DNA from: Oxyruncus cristatus
Lineage: Eukaryota; Chordata; Aves; Passeriformes; Cotingidae
Direction of reading: 5' to 3'
DNA length: 64,000 nt
Assembly (NCBI GenBank): GCA_013399855.1
Contig: VXAY01003218.1
Coordinates: 62,001-126,000 of the forward strand
Under the pieces are notes generated by a model. The model did not search any database, was not told the origin of the DNA, and saw only the letters and a list, made by a program, of their open reading frames with translations. Below, in pieces: positions 51,400 through 64,000 of the stretch. The position numbers were made by a program, and so were the translations under genes. Numbering within the stretch: position 1 is the first letter of the stretch; every line of letters begins with the position of its first letter.

Positions 51400-53680
51400 C
51401 TGAAAACAAGAAGAAAGAGACTTCAATCAGTCCCAGCACACAAACCTCTCTTCCCTAACGCTTACCATTATGTAGCATCAAAACTAGATGCTGTAAGTCC
51501 CCAGGGAATGCCTCCCTTTTCCCTGCTCCACTTCAAAGTTCATCATTAAAGCCCCACGGCGCAGCTTCCAAACTCCAGCAGGGGAAGACGAGGCTCCCTG
51601 GAGCTTTGGGAACCTTGACTGAGTCAGGTGCCACGGATGTGACAGGTGCTCCCTCCTCCACCATTTCTGTGCCTGTCAGTGCTTCCATGAACAGGGCAGG
51701 GTGTTGGAACGAGTGGGGCACCAAGAAAATGCCATCAGTATTCTGGGGGATGGCATTTCTGTCAAGTAGCTGAGCTCAGCTGTGATTTATCACGTACCAT
51801 CCTTCATGCTCAAACTGTAAAAAACCTCGAAGTAAAACAGAGCTGACCCTACCAGTACACAACACACGTTTTTTTTACTGCTATTAGTCAAAATGCAAAA
51901 CTGTTTCAAAGCCAAACAAGCTGCTGTCTGTATGAAATAGCTGCTTGCTGGTGGGCAAAAGTTGGAAATACAAATGTACAGAAATGCAAGCAGCGGGAAA
52001 CACAAAGAAAACATGCATTTATTTAAAGATTAAAGAAAGTCTGCTGCCTACATATCTTAATTATTTAGGATTATAAACAGCTTCGTCTTCATCCAAACAT
52101 GAAAAAGACCAGATGTAACTTTCATTTGCTGTGCCATGGGCTTTGTGTTCAGACTGTTCTCCTCAGTTGTGTTCTCCAAATCTTCTTGCCCGCTCATTTA
52201 ATGGCAGGATCAATCCTTCCTTATAACGGCTCTCAGAGCTGGTATCTAGATGTGTCTCAGCAGATCTGCACACCAGTAATACTGGCACTGCATTACAGAT
52301 TGTTATGGGATAACAGCGGGACTTTTGCTAAGAGAACCTTCTCCAAGGAATTTCTGCTTCTGCAGTTATTTTTTCAAGCCTCTTCCTGAAAGCCCAGGAC
52401 CATATTTCTATAAAAATTAGCTTTTATAAAAACCTGCTGAGACTTTGCAGAAGCATTAGTGGGAATAAATTGTGTTGTTTCACATAGCATGGTGCCTTGA
52501 AGGGATTGTACCATCCGTGAGTCCTGGAAACGCTATGACATGAGACATAATGAATATTGCAACACTGAATTACTTTGCAATTCGCTGCATAATCACTGTG
52601 ATAACAAACTGGCTTTCCACTAGAGGTCACAATTGCAGCAGGACTGAATCCTGCTCCATCACTAAGACACCCTTCTTCCAAACGGGATAACAATTATTCC
52701 AAGTTATTTTGATTTTTATACTTCTTTGTAATAGAAAAATGTCCAGTTGTGACTTTCAGTCCCAACACTGAGCCCCAGCAGCAGTAAAACCAGTCCACAG
52801 TCCTCTCAGTTTTATTCCAAACATCACTTTGATGTCAAGAGTTCATTCCACAGTCTTGACACTGACAACTTTTATTTCCCAGCAGAGAGGGTCTGACATG
52901 AACATCTATAAATGAGAGCAATATCTACAAGCCATCATAAACCCCGGGTTTTCCTCTTAACCAGCTGATTGATCAGACTTTGTTTATTTGTGAGCAGGAA
53001 TATTATGTCTAATTGTTGGACTGCTCAGGAATTAGTGTCCTGTGTATTTTCTGGCACAACCAAACAGAAAAGCAAACCAGTTCTCATTTAGTTTCCAAGC
53101 ATTTTTTTCTGCCCTGCCTGAAACTCACACTGTTCCTGAATCCAACCGAATCCAGCTCTCTCCTGGTGCTCCTCTGATATGCCCATTGCCCACACGGACA
53201 GCAAATGCAGCACAAGGAGGTTTCCACCTGCCCTGAGAATCCCCAGCTCTTTTCCAGGCCCCCCTGGGCAAGGGGCAGCTCACAGACCCCCTCCTGTTAC
53301 CTGAGATAACCCGTTCAAGGCTCGAGCACCCTAAAATCCAAACACACGATGACTTAAAACCTCCCTGTCCAGCTGTCCTGGCAACAGAAAACACCCTGCA
53401 GGCTCCTCTTTTCTCCAAGGCCCAAATCAAGTCCCAAATCAAGGCAGTATTTCAGGCCTGAGGCATCAATGGCTGCAGTTTTGTGCTGCCCAGTGTGGCC
53501 CTGAAGGGCCAGTGCAGCCCCTGGCAGCTGAGTGAGGTGGAGGAGGACGCTCTCGATGCCGGAGCGATGAAGTGCCTCACCCGCCTTGTGAACAACACAC
53601 TCCACAACCACGGATCCCACTGATCCGCATCCCGGAGTTCTTCGTAGTCGTGCGAGACTGTTCTACCACAGCCAAATTTA

Positions 53681-53702
53681 ATGATTATGATTATGATTAT
53701 GA
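53681..53702. repeat. Short ATTATG repeat
   Basis: Three to four units of ATTATG. Confidence 0.85.
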
Positions 53703-54159
53703 AAAAGAAAGCTCAGCTCATTTTTCCACGATCTCTAATTTAAAATCCCGCTTCATTTACCACACAGTGATTTATAAGCTTCAGATTAAACTTGTCCAGC
53801 TATTTTAGAAGAAGGACTGAAAATACCAATGTGCACCAGACATATAAATCATGGGTAGCAATATCCCTCCAGCAATTTTGTAATGGAAACATGAAAGTAC
53901 ATACAAATCATCCAAAAGAGGAAAGAGAAGGGAGCCCACGTGAAATGAGCTTTGGATAATTACTTTTTAAAACCAAAGGTCACATGTTTAACTGGGCATT
54001 TTGAAATAAATGCTACGGTATCACGCAGATCTCATCTTGATCTTTAAAAGATTTGCATGTGTGAAAGCTGTTTGTAACGACACAGCAAAAGGTAAAAATA
54101 TACACTTATAAACAAGAATTTAGAAGACACAAGAATGATGAGGGGCTTATCCTCAAGTG

Positions 54160-54281
54160 GAATCACCAAATCCCAGAAGGGTTTGGGTTGGAAGGGACCT
54201 TCGAGCTCCTCTCATTCTAACTTTCTGCCATGGGCAGGGACACCTTCCACCGGACCAGGTTGCTGCAAGCAGCATCCAAAT
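54160..54281 (-). mobile_element. CR1 LINE 3' end, minus strand
   Basis: About 120 bp in reverse complement: gtttgggttggaagggacct and gccatgggcagggacacctt, then accaggttgctgcaagc. 5' truncated. Confidence 0.9.
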
Positions 54282-57200
54282 CACTTCTCCATCACGTGGG
54301 CACTCTCGTGGTTGTCAGCCTGAGAGAAATGAAGGAGTGTGTGGCCTGCACAGCTCACAGGCAGGGATCCAGAAATGAGGCAGGTGGACATCCTGCTCCC
54401 AGGGGCTTTGAACCAGCAGCTTCTGCGACACCCTCACTTACCTGCCTAGTTAAACACCTGCACAGCATCTGGTGTTATTTAAGGACCCTCTACGCTTGTG
54501 TGGAGGCCAAGAGCACCTTAAGAGATCTCAGGAAGCTCAACAGTTTCGGAGGAGGAACAAGCTGAACTCAAAGCAATCAATATGGTAAGATAAGGGTCAG
54601 GAATGGGAAAATGTTGGAGTTTGTGCCATTTGACAGTCTCCTTACATCCCCTGCTGACCATCCTCTGCTTTCCAGACACTTCCATATGACAGTACTGACT
54701 CCAGAAGAAAAGAGCATCATTTTGCAGGAGAACCCTTCACACCTACACTGGTGCTGGGATGAACACTCACCATCCAGGAGGTGCCTTAATTCATAAAGAT
54801 TGTGCCCCACAAAAGCATCTGCTTCTTTGCACTGTCAAACCTCCAACCACGATTGGAGGGAACATTTTCACGGGTAAACCTGTGAAATTCTCTCTCGTGG
54901 GACTGTAAAAATGAAGTGAAACATGTGCACTGAAACTAAGATGGGATTAAAATGAGTGAAATCTTATTACATTAACTCTGGCCTAGCGACAGATTTTCCC
55001 AGCCCCTCAGCTCCCTCCGAAGCCAGGAGTCCTTGTGCAGATAGAAGGTTCTTTGAGGAGTCCTGCCTTTGAATCCCTGTGCACGCTGAAACGAGATGAG
55101 TTTTGAAAAGGCCTGAAAAGGCGGCTGGGAACAAAGAACAGACAGAGAGTGGTAAAGATGCGATTCTGTAGGGCCCAGTTTGTATTCAGGGAGACGTCTG
55201 GGACAGAAAGGCTGCCTGTGGCTTCCCTGGGAAGGGAGGGGGCAGATCCATTCATCCCACCCGGCAAATCTGCCCGGGCACCGGAAAAAGGGAAGTGAAG
55301 GGGCAGCAAAGCTCAGCAGCCAAGCGTGGGGCTGAGCAAGGCCAAGCAATCTAATCACGCGTGTCTGGACAACACTTGCACAGGGGATGACTTTGGAATT
55401 CCTCTCCTGTTTAAAGCTCCTCCTCAATGGCAGAAGCCTCGGGAGAAGGCAGGATATATTCCATAGTAGCATCTCTGCCTCTCCAACCAGAGCCCCTGAC
55501 GGACCTTCCTCTGGTTACACAGCAACAGCCTCTGCACCCTCTTCACCAACAAAGGGAAACAAATCTCTTAAAAATATACAGAAATTTAATTTATCAGTGT
55601 CCTGATCTGTGGGTTTTCCCTAGATAGGCATGACATGTAGAAGAAAACTGATACAATATTCTCTGAAGTTCAGCACTAGGTAAAAAGATGGGTATGAGAG
55701 TGAACTGAGCACCTGCTCAAGGGCTGAGAAGTCTCAAGCCCCGCACGACACGAACCTCTTCCAGCTTTCTAATAATTGAATTTTCCCCTTTTTTAAAGAG
55801 AGACCAGCTATTCAACTGAAGTTAATCTGACATTGTTTCGCAATTCAAAAGTGTTTCATAATTATGTGTTCAGTTGCACAGTCTTTCAAAGGAGCTACAG
55901 AGGGTAATTGGGGTCACAGACTCCAAAGGAGAATTAAAATTCTATTTATGTTTTTGGATGGCTTCCAGCAAAACACTTGTTTGGCAACTCTTAATATGTT
56001 GAGAACACACAATAATGGAATGTCACAAATGTCTTTGTTTTGCTGACAACATGAATATATGGTCTGAAGCTCCGATTTCCCCCTGTAAGCAGGGCAACCT
56101 TGGAGCACAGTCTGCAGGGACACGTGTGTTAATTAACATCCTTTACGCAGGGTCTGTGAGGCCTGTTTATTCTAGTCCAGTGACAAGATGACTAAAGGAA
56201 AGGAAGGTTAAAACTCTTGTCCAAATAAGGCACAACATGAATTAGCAAGCTTTGTATAAACAACAGATAGAGCTTTCTTACTAAACAGTTGTATTAGAGG
56301 GGCAAAGAGAAGTGAAAAACAAATTGCAAAGAGATGTTGTGTATGAGGTATAGTCGAGGTCTCAGACTGGGATTCCCCCAGTGCCTATACAATTACTCAC
56401 CCCAGAAAATGCTACAGCACCAGAAGGAAGAAAATACAGAGATCTCCCTCCCGATCCTGTGATGCTGTGAAAAATACACAAACCCCATTAAAGGCAGGTG
56501 ATTGAATTATTAGAGAAGCAGGGAGATGGCAAAAGCAGCACCAGTGGACTCAGGGAGACTGTGTCCCTTCTGTATTTTGCAGCATAAAAAGGCACACAAC
56601 AAAAACTACCAGGCAACCGTGAACCTGCATTAGTAGGATTTTGCATGAGTTTTTGTTTGGTTGGTTCCTTTTAAGAGAAATGAATGGGATTTGGGGGTGA
56701 TTATTTACGTGTTTTGGGCGATTTCCATGTCATTTGCTGCTGAGATGTTGCTATGGCTCAATGAAGGTAGAGGCTGCTGTGAGATTAACACTTTCTTCCC
56801 TCCACATTCTGGGACTGTTTGCAAAGAACAAAAATCACAGCCACAGGATTTTAAGTCATTTCCACGTATCAAACTGCTCCCTGACACGGGGTGTTTCTGC
56901 AGAGGCACGTCCCCAGTTCACCCGCAGCTGGTTATGGGCTGGCAGCTTTTGTTAACCCAGCCCTACACTAACATTACTTGTCTGGTTTGCACAGGTTTAA
57001 ACTACAGGGGTTTCAGACATTCCTGTCCCTGTTTCCAAACCTGATTAATACAGGGAAAGGGGCCTGAATCCACACTAGGCACCGAGGGCCTCATCACATC
57101 CAAGGAGAGAAAGAGAGGCCTCGTGTCTCTGTAGATAAGACAGGTCCTCTGGCTCCCCTGTGGAAGCAGGGAATGGCTGTCAGATAAGCTCAGAGCTGCA

Positions 57201-60200
57201 GGAATCTTCCAGATCCCAGTTTTCCTGAGAGGAGGCAAGGTGAGGGGTTCAGAACATCTCGACAGAGAGCTGTACCTCCTTCCCCCTCTATGTGTGGTCA
57301 CACCTCACAAAGAAAAATGCATGTCCTTGTTAAATCCATGTCTGCTTCCCAGCACTCCGGCTGGTCTCCTTCCTCTCATCCCTCATCCTCTCCTTTCCCT
57401 GCCACCACACGGTCCCGACCCTCTCCTCTCTGCACCCTGATGTTCGTTGTCCCTTCCCAGCAATGGCTCAAATGCAGAGCTCACGTTTGAAATTTTAGGT
57501 ACTCAGAAAAATTCGCAGCAGCCTCAGATTCCAGGCACGGAGCAACAGAAACTGTTCTGGCACGGGCAGACTGCACCACCCTCTCCCTAAAAACAGCCCC
57601 CAAATTAGCTCAGCTTCCGGGGTTTGTTCACGGAATATCACTCTCCTGCTTGTGATACTTCCCTTCAGTCATTTCCAAAGCGTTTCTGAGGCCTGCCAAG
57701 GCTGTTTAGGATATGCTGCTATTCCAATACAGCAGATGGCACTGGTGTTAAGTAAGCATTATGGAAATGTACTGTATTCCTAGAAAAACCAGCCAAGTGA
57801 ACATCAACTAGTAGGTGGTTAAAATATCTCAGGAGCAATGGGGAAAGTAATTCAGAGACACAGTGTGGCATGGCATGAGATGTGCCATCCCTCTAAGGCA
57901 CAGCCTCGGTCATTCAAACAGGTCCCTCCTCTTTGGCATCTTTTTTTTACCTGAACCTTAGAACATTTTCTGAAATAGAAGCAGCCTGAACATTTTAGGA
58001 CCACAGAATTTATCAGCATCGCCCAAAAAGGTACTTCCTGTTCCCATGAGCTATCCTGAAATGCAGATTGTTGTGAGGCCCTTTTTTCTTTGCTCGTGCT
58101 GAGCATTTATCACCAGCCTGGTTATTTTGGGCATAAACAAGCTGCAGCCATGAATGGAAGATACATAAATTATGGATGCTCACGGGAGGAGCTGGACAAC
58201 ATCGTGGAAAGAGTTATGCCAAACCCTGTGGCTCTCCCACAACCCCTCAGATTACTCTATTAAAACACTCTTCTCCTCAGTCCAAGCCTGAGTTATTACA
58301 GGTCCTGTGCAGCTTTAGAACCCCGACCCTGTGGCGATATAGAACATGGTGTGACACACCTCCAGGGTTTCTGCTCTTGACTGAAGTCTTATATCCAAAC
58401 ACCTTATAGCACTTTGAACCTTTTCTACTTTGAAAAGAACTTCAAATTATCATTATAATCTGAATGTCCTAAACACACACATCCAGCAGCTTTAAAAGGT
58501 TCCTCATGCAGCAACCACACAATCGAATCCTACATCATTCTTTTCTGCTTTTCACTTGAATTTCTGCTCCTGTACTGAGAAGCCCCCACAGTGGGTTACA
58601 GCTGCAGTCACCAGATGAATTAGGCTAAATTACTTTTAGCCTGGATTTAAATAACTCATCTAACTCCATAAAAGCCAAACATCCAGGGCCAGAAAACCCG
58701 AGGTAATTCCATTGCAGACCCCCTGTTTTTGCAACACAAAAGCTTATAATGGCTGACATGTCAGCAGCTGCCCGAAGGCAGCAAACCCGCAGCACCACTG
58801 GACACGCGTGTCCCAATTCCAGCCGTCCATCTGGAGTCTGAGAAAACCTATTCTCCTTCTTAAATTAATTAAAAGCTAATTATAGCAGTCTGGGGAAGAA
58901 ATCCTCTCCAGTCTCTTCACATGAAACAGCAGTGGCTGATAAAGCCTTCAGCGAGGAGGCTCGGCTCTAAGGGAGCAGGCAGGAGGGAAGACACAGACTA
59001 AATTCCGAAGTTTATTTGCCTGTATTGCCAAGAAGGAAAACAAACTCAACCCCCAAAACTTTAGCACTCACATGTAGGACAGTGACTTCGCCTTTGTAAA
59101 TAGTACTGAAATTTTATATCCAAAATATAAAGGCAGGCAATTCCAGCACAGATCTGTGCCTACTCTGAATTTAAGCCCAGCTTTTAAATGCTGTTACTGA
59201 AAGAGATTTTATTTCTAGCAAGCCCACTCCGCTGCTTTGGAAGATTTCTTAAAACATTCAGGTTAACAAATGTAGACACCATGTCAACAACAAGTAATTC
59301 CAAAAAAGTTCCATTTTTCCTCCCCTATAGATCTACAGAAGATAAACAACCGTGCACAACCTTTTATTTAATTCACATTTCATCTGAGCACAGATTCAGA
59401 GAGGAAGTGGGCTTGTTCCTGACTCAATTCCTGAGGAAGTTTAATAAATTGAAATGTTAATCTGTTCTTTCTCAGCTCTGTTGAAGGCATCACAGAAGTA
59501 TCTGACAGAGACAGATAAAAAATAGCAGGTTATTATGGTCTCTCCTCCTCAGCGAGCGCTCGCACAGCGCCGGCCCCGCGTCTGAGCGGTACCAGACGGC
59601 GTTTCCTGGCACATCCATCCCCAGCAAGACACACACGAGACACAAATCAAATCTCCAGCGCCAATACTTGTAACTCTGCCGTGATTCCCATCATTGCGTT
59701 GGGGAGGAGTGCTCCCAGGCACCGCACCTGCTCCGTGTGGTGCCACACTGACTGTATCAAGAGGTCCTCATTCACCAGCACCAAGTCACACGCCTTTTAA
59801 AAGGTTTTTAGCAACAGCCCTTGCGGCCCTCGTTGTCACAGACAGTTCCTCAAAAGCAAGCATAGAAGTTGTTTTACTCGATATTCTGAAAGCAACAGAT
59901 GATAAATAAAGGCCAAGGAGTGATGGTATCCACCTTTCAATCCCCACTGCTTCCACAGTGCCCCGTGGTCCTGCGAAAGGTAATTTCCCTTCTTTGTTAT
60001 TAGCTGTATTAGTAAACATTCAATTATTTCACATTCAAAATTATTCATATTCAAAAGTGATAGATAATCAGTTGCATCCCTTTGTATTCAGTCTTGAACA
60101 CAGAATGGCAGCTTAGTGGTCACACTGTTAACTTAGTAGTCAAACCACATAGTCAAATCGTGTATTATGACATGAAAATACACAACTTTTTTATTTCTGT

Positions 60201-61659
60201 GGCAGCCCATGAAGGGCAGCTTGCAGGAGGGGTTTTCACATACTCCCTAAAAAGACAGAAGCACCACCTTTAAGTATTTTATATCCCCCAGAAGTGCACA
60301 CACAAATAGCCAGATCGACTTAAAAAGGAGGTTACCCAGAGTGTCTCAAAATTTTAAGTTAATAATGGAGTGGCAGCTTGACCTCTGCAACTCCTTTAGT
60401 TTTGGCAGCACTATATCTATATCACAAAGGGTTCAAGTATTATCTTTTTTTCAAGCAGAAAAAAAAACCAGGAAAATTTTAAAAATGCTTATAAATTTCC
60501 TAGCAACTGGTTTGGGTTGTTTTTCCTCTTCTAAATGCCTGCTGAAGGTCATTTGTTTAGTGCTTTCAAAACACGTATTTTCATTCTAAATTGAACATTT
60601 TCAAACGCAAAACGAAGAGCAATGGCAACTGTTTGCTATTCTGCAGCATAGCCCAGGTGCAGCTGTTGCACTGGGGACAGCTCTGAGTGACAAGAGCTTT
60701 ACCCAGACGAGTTGCTATTTCTGAGCGTGACTTTAAATAAATAATTTAAAATGGAACAAAAAGAGACAGGGAAACTGAGCAGGCTCGCAAAGTGTTCAAT
60801 AACACGGTGTCATATTGATAGATAAGACTGACGAGTCCAAATACAGCTCTGGGGTTTCATCAACAAAGATGTTCTTCCACGCAAACACAAATAGCAAAGG
60901 GGAAGAGACAAACGAAGCAGCTGAAAGAGGCAGCGAAAGGGAAGGTTGTGGAAAGACCTGCAGGCTCAAAGCCACACGGTTTGCCGGAATCTTCCAACAG
61001 CATCAACAGGTTCGGGTTTTTACGACAGGCACTGTGGAGTACCTGCCTGCAAGCCCAAAATTCTCTTCAAGGGAAGAGAAATAATTCCAGAATATTTCAT
61101 TTCTAGAGGAGGATGGGCGACAGATTCTGTCCCAGAGTTATGGAGGCAATATTCTAAGGCCACTGGAAATTTAAGCGATTTGGGGGGCTTCAATCACATC
61201 CTCAACAGCCTGGAGACAAGTTTAAAAATAAAAAGGTGCTCAGAAGACAGTAGGGTGAAATAACTCAGTCCCACAGAGGCTGTGGCAAGTCCCAAATTTG
61301 TGTGATTTTACATAAAACTGCTCTGAAGTGAGATTTCATGTGAGAATGATGAGAATGGCACCCACTTTGATGCAATTCTAAAAATGTCTCCATAAAACTT
61401 AATTCCCATCATAAATGTAGCTCCTTTGTCACAGGCTTTGCCTCTGCCCAGGAGGTCCATGCCCAGGTTGTGCCACGGTTCCCCGTGCATGGGGAAGGGG
61501 ATGTGCCTCCCTGGTTAGCTGGGCAACTATGGGACCTCCAACAGGTATTTTTCCTCTCTGGACTGAGGGTTGAAGAGTATCTTTAACAACCAACTTCACT
61601 CTCCCAGACAGAGTCAAACACTAAAAAGAACTAACCCCAAACAAAACCTCTTGGTTGAC

Positions 61660-61725
61660 ATGGAATCAGCAAATGGTTGGGGTTGGAAGGGAACTCTGGA
61701 GATCTCCTAGTCCAAGACACAAACT
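61660..61725 (-). mobile_element. Short CR1 3' end, minus strand
   Basis: About 65 bp: atggaatcagcaaatggttg, then gggttggaagggaactctgg and agatctcctagtccaa. One of the shortest copies in the window, but the word order is clear. Confidence 0.8.
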
Positions 61726-63620
61726 GTTCCTCCGTAATTCAAATATTTCCGTGGGCACCAGAGAAGCTCCCTTGGAATGATTAGCTGGCAGCATCCCTCC
61801 AGCAATGGTTGCAACTGGTTTTCATCCCTTAACGTTTTCTTTCATAAAAGAGCTGCGTAGGATGTAAACATTTTGTAACGACAGACAGGTCAGGGATGTG
61901 GAGAAAGCACAGTCAGGAAGGAAGCTGAAGGGTATTTAAAATTCATCTGTACCTATGACAAATTAAGGAGAAGGCTAGAAGCTTGTCTTTAAAAACTTAA
62001 GACAGTTCACTTCAAAGGCTTCTTGGGTTTTGGAGGATTTTTTCTGCGGAAGAACATTTTCTTTCCACTGTTTGCAACTTCCACTGTTTTTAGTCCTTCC
62101 AGTTGCCGGAATTGTCGGCACGCTGGTTGTTCAGAGATAAAGGAAAGAACAACTCCATGCAGGAAAAAATTACTTTCTGATTTCCCCAAAACCCCTTCCA
62201 GAGGCTGACTGGACACACAGCTACAGTCCTCTGCCAAGGAACAGTTTCTGGTTCTGCCTCTGGCCATACACCTTCAGATTTGACTTTCTTTCTGTGCTGA
62301 GGGCCAACTACATCTTTACTTTAATATGACTTTAATCTACACTCCTCCCACAGATTCTCAGAAGTGCCTGGTACTTGAGACTGGCTGACTCCTGAATCTT
62401 AGGAGCACTTTTCTGATAGCCTTCACTGGTGCCTCAGGATGTTGTCTCCACACTACCCCACTTCTCAAGATGTCTGTGTGTATCTTCTCACTTGAAATTG
62501 ATTTTCTTACCATTTCTGGCTTATTTTTAGTAAAAGAGGCTCCCTTAGCTGTGTGTGATTACCCTCCACAAGCATTAACAAGTTTCCCCTTCCTTAGCAG
62601 GCTCTAGTGTTGGTTGCACTCTCACTTTCTCCTTGGATTCTTTCACCTCCTTTCCCACAGTAAATTCCTTCAGGCATGCTGAGATAAACACTGCCAGTAT
62701 GAACCCACCTCCTTTTGAGAGCTGAGCACCAGAGTGCAGAAGAAGAGGTACTCTCAAGGAAACGAATATTGACTTACGAGTGCTGGCCAGTATTTGTTTA
62801 ATACTGAACCCTATCAAGGCACGTGCACAAGCCTGAACACTCTCCAAGGAAACACTTCACAATCAAAATTACCAGAAGGAACTAGAGTCAACAGTGTTTC
62901 AAACTCAGGAAGCCCTCGGCATTTCAAATTATAAAATATTCTATTTATTTATTTACTTTTGTGCTTGTGACCCGTTTAAATCAGAGAGGAAATCAGTGAC
63001 AGGTTCAAAAACAGCTGTAATCTCATGGGTGCCCTGAATTCCCAGTGACCAAAGGAAGTACTGGTATTTCACCAGAACAAACATTCCAGACTATCCACCT
63101 ATTCCCACTGTTTTTTTAAAGGAAATGCAGGTATATCTATGGTTCAGACACACACCATTTTCTACCAGGAGCAGTGTGTTCCTAGTTGGAATATTAGGGA
63201 AAAAAACAAAAGGAAGGAGCTTCCTTCAGCTGTGTTTGTTTAATATCAGGCCACCAAAGCAACCTGCACCACCCTTACTGTCTGTGGGCACTTGGAGAGC
63301 TTTTCCTAGGAGGTGTCTTCAAAAAATTACAATTTCTGACTCTGAAAAGTCATTTCACAAATTAAATGAAGAACAGATGAGTGCATCAGATATTCTTAAT
63401 TAGATCCCTCAGCAAAGAATGAGGCAAAGCACAGTTTCAATCATGAAACCAAACCAGCGTTTCACTGAACATCTTCTCTTCAATATAACCACGGTTTCCA
63501 CGTAATTTAGTTACATGCGTTTTGAAATCAAACAGCAAATGACTCCAACTAAATGAAATAAGACAAGAGGAGACATTTGTGGAGCGGAAGAAGAGCTTTC
63601 TGACTCCACAGGTTTTTTAC

Positions 63621-63764
63621 CTCACAGAGTAGTAAGTCAATGATGTGGAAGACCATGCAGAGTGGAAACTTGGCAGTGAAGAGCGTGAGGAACCACTGGG
63701 ATGCGTACATGTGAGCTTCCAAATTGAGGTCTGAGAAGTGGCTGTGCAAGTCTGGTAACTGCTC
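63621..63764 (-). CDS. RABGAP1L: RABGAP1L internal exon, TBC domain (48 codons)
   Basis: This exon encodes part of the TBC (Rab-GAP) domain of RABGAP1L, a GTPase-activating protein that switches off Rab GTPases on endosomal membranes. The minus strand reads EQLPDLHSHFSDLNLEAHMY and then continues through ASQWFLTLFTAKFPLCMVFH to IIDLLLCE. The motifs SDLNLEAH and LCMVFH fit RABGAP1L; as I recall the family, RABGAP1 has different residues at both places. The acceptor is a pyrimidine-rich tract ending ctccag before GAG, and the donor is GAG followed by gtaaaa. The exon is 144 nt, phase 0 at both ends. The catalytic Arg and Gln fingers of the TBC domain lie N-terminal to this part and would be in exons beyond 64000. 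It runs on to the exon at 51358-51399 after an intron of about 12.2 kb. Confidence 0.96.
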
Positions 63765-64000
63765 CTGGAGCCAAGGAGAAAAAGAAATGTTTCAGGATTA
63801 CTCATTAATCCAAGCTCTTCATCTACACTGCCAGTAAGGACCACGTTGCTGAACACCAAAAACCACAGCAAAGTGAAATCCTGGCTTCTTTTGAGCGGTG
63901 GAAATATGTTTCTTGATAGATTTCAGTGCCCATGGTTACAGTTTTTAGTGAGGTACCCACAGTGGATTCTATCACAGCATCAAACAATGTACTGAGATTA
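63765..64000 (-). other. RABGAP1L intron upstream of the 63.6 kb exon (partial)
   Basis: The acceptor region (pyrimidine tract and ctccag) lies at about 63765-63795. The rest is intron running out of the window. The exons with the catalytic part of the TBC domain are expected beyond 64000. Confidence 0.85.

Larger units (their letters stand above)
51400..63620 (-). other. RABGAP1L intron between the 63.6 kb and 51.4 kb TBC exons
   Basis: This is a complete intron of about 12.2 kb with gtaaaa at its 5' end and ttttcag at its 3' end. It contains CR1 fragments at 54160-54281 and 61660-61725 and a short ATTATG repeat at 53681-53702. A minus-strand open frame at 62007-62267 has a very basic C-terminal end but no family I can name. 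I see nothing in 55000-61600 beyond unique intron sequence. Confidence 0.8.

Noticed and set aside
63621..63764. Assignment of the TBC exons to the paralogue RABGAP1
   Set aside because: The residues at SDLNLEAH, LCMVFH, NIIFHVALALLK and ACNIK fit RABGAP1L and not RABGAP1 as I recall both proteins.
1..64000. GPR52, an intronless receptor gene that in mammals lies inside a RABGAP1L intron
   Set aside because: No open frame in the window approaches its length of about 360 codons, and no seven-helix pattern is seen. It may lie in another intron outside the window.

Overview
The window looks like bird nuclear DNA, probably from a songbird or close relative. The main sign is the many copies of the avian CR1 LINE 3' end. 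The other signs are short exons with GT-AG borders set in introns of many kilobases, simple repeats, two runs of N, and no long uninterrupted ORFs or bacterial-style gene packing. I see no CRISPR array, operon, insertion sequence or virus-derived gene.

One gene is supported: RABGAP1L, a Rab GTPase-activating protein, on the minus strand, so it reads from high to low coordinates. Three canonical coding exons are present: 63621-63764 (48 codons, part of the TBC domain), 51358-51399 (14 codons, TBC) and 34739-34867 (43 codons, end of the TBC region). All are whole-codon (phase 0) exons with good splice sites. The residues match RABGAP1L as I recall it and differ from the paralogue RABGAP1.

Two more exons look like alternative 5' exons. 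One (41180-41347, with an open frame running back to 41512) lies beside a GC/CpG-rich tract at about 41.6-42.3 kb, and its phase 0 donor can join the 34.7 kb exon. The other (9832-9942, starting MMEEVSIVVAYDAHV) lies at a CpG-rich tract at about 9.93-10.24 kb. It matches the start of a known short RABGAP1L isoform type that lacks the TBC domain. The next shared exon, which starts the C-terminal coiled coil, is not in the window and must lie beyond position 1.

Everything else is intron. It holds about 10 CR1 3' fragments on the minus strand (sense to the gene), two younger copies on the plus strand, and several older plus-strand CR1 relics, mainly at 43.9-47.9 kb. There are also microsatellites, including a GGGAAA hexamer array at 43.4 kb and a TTA array broken by an assembly gap at 37.1 kb. 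I found no previously undescribed system. The points most worth following are the two internal promoters and a possible non-AUG hydrophobic N-terminus on the 41 kb exon.
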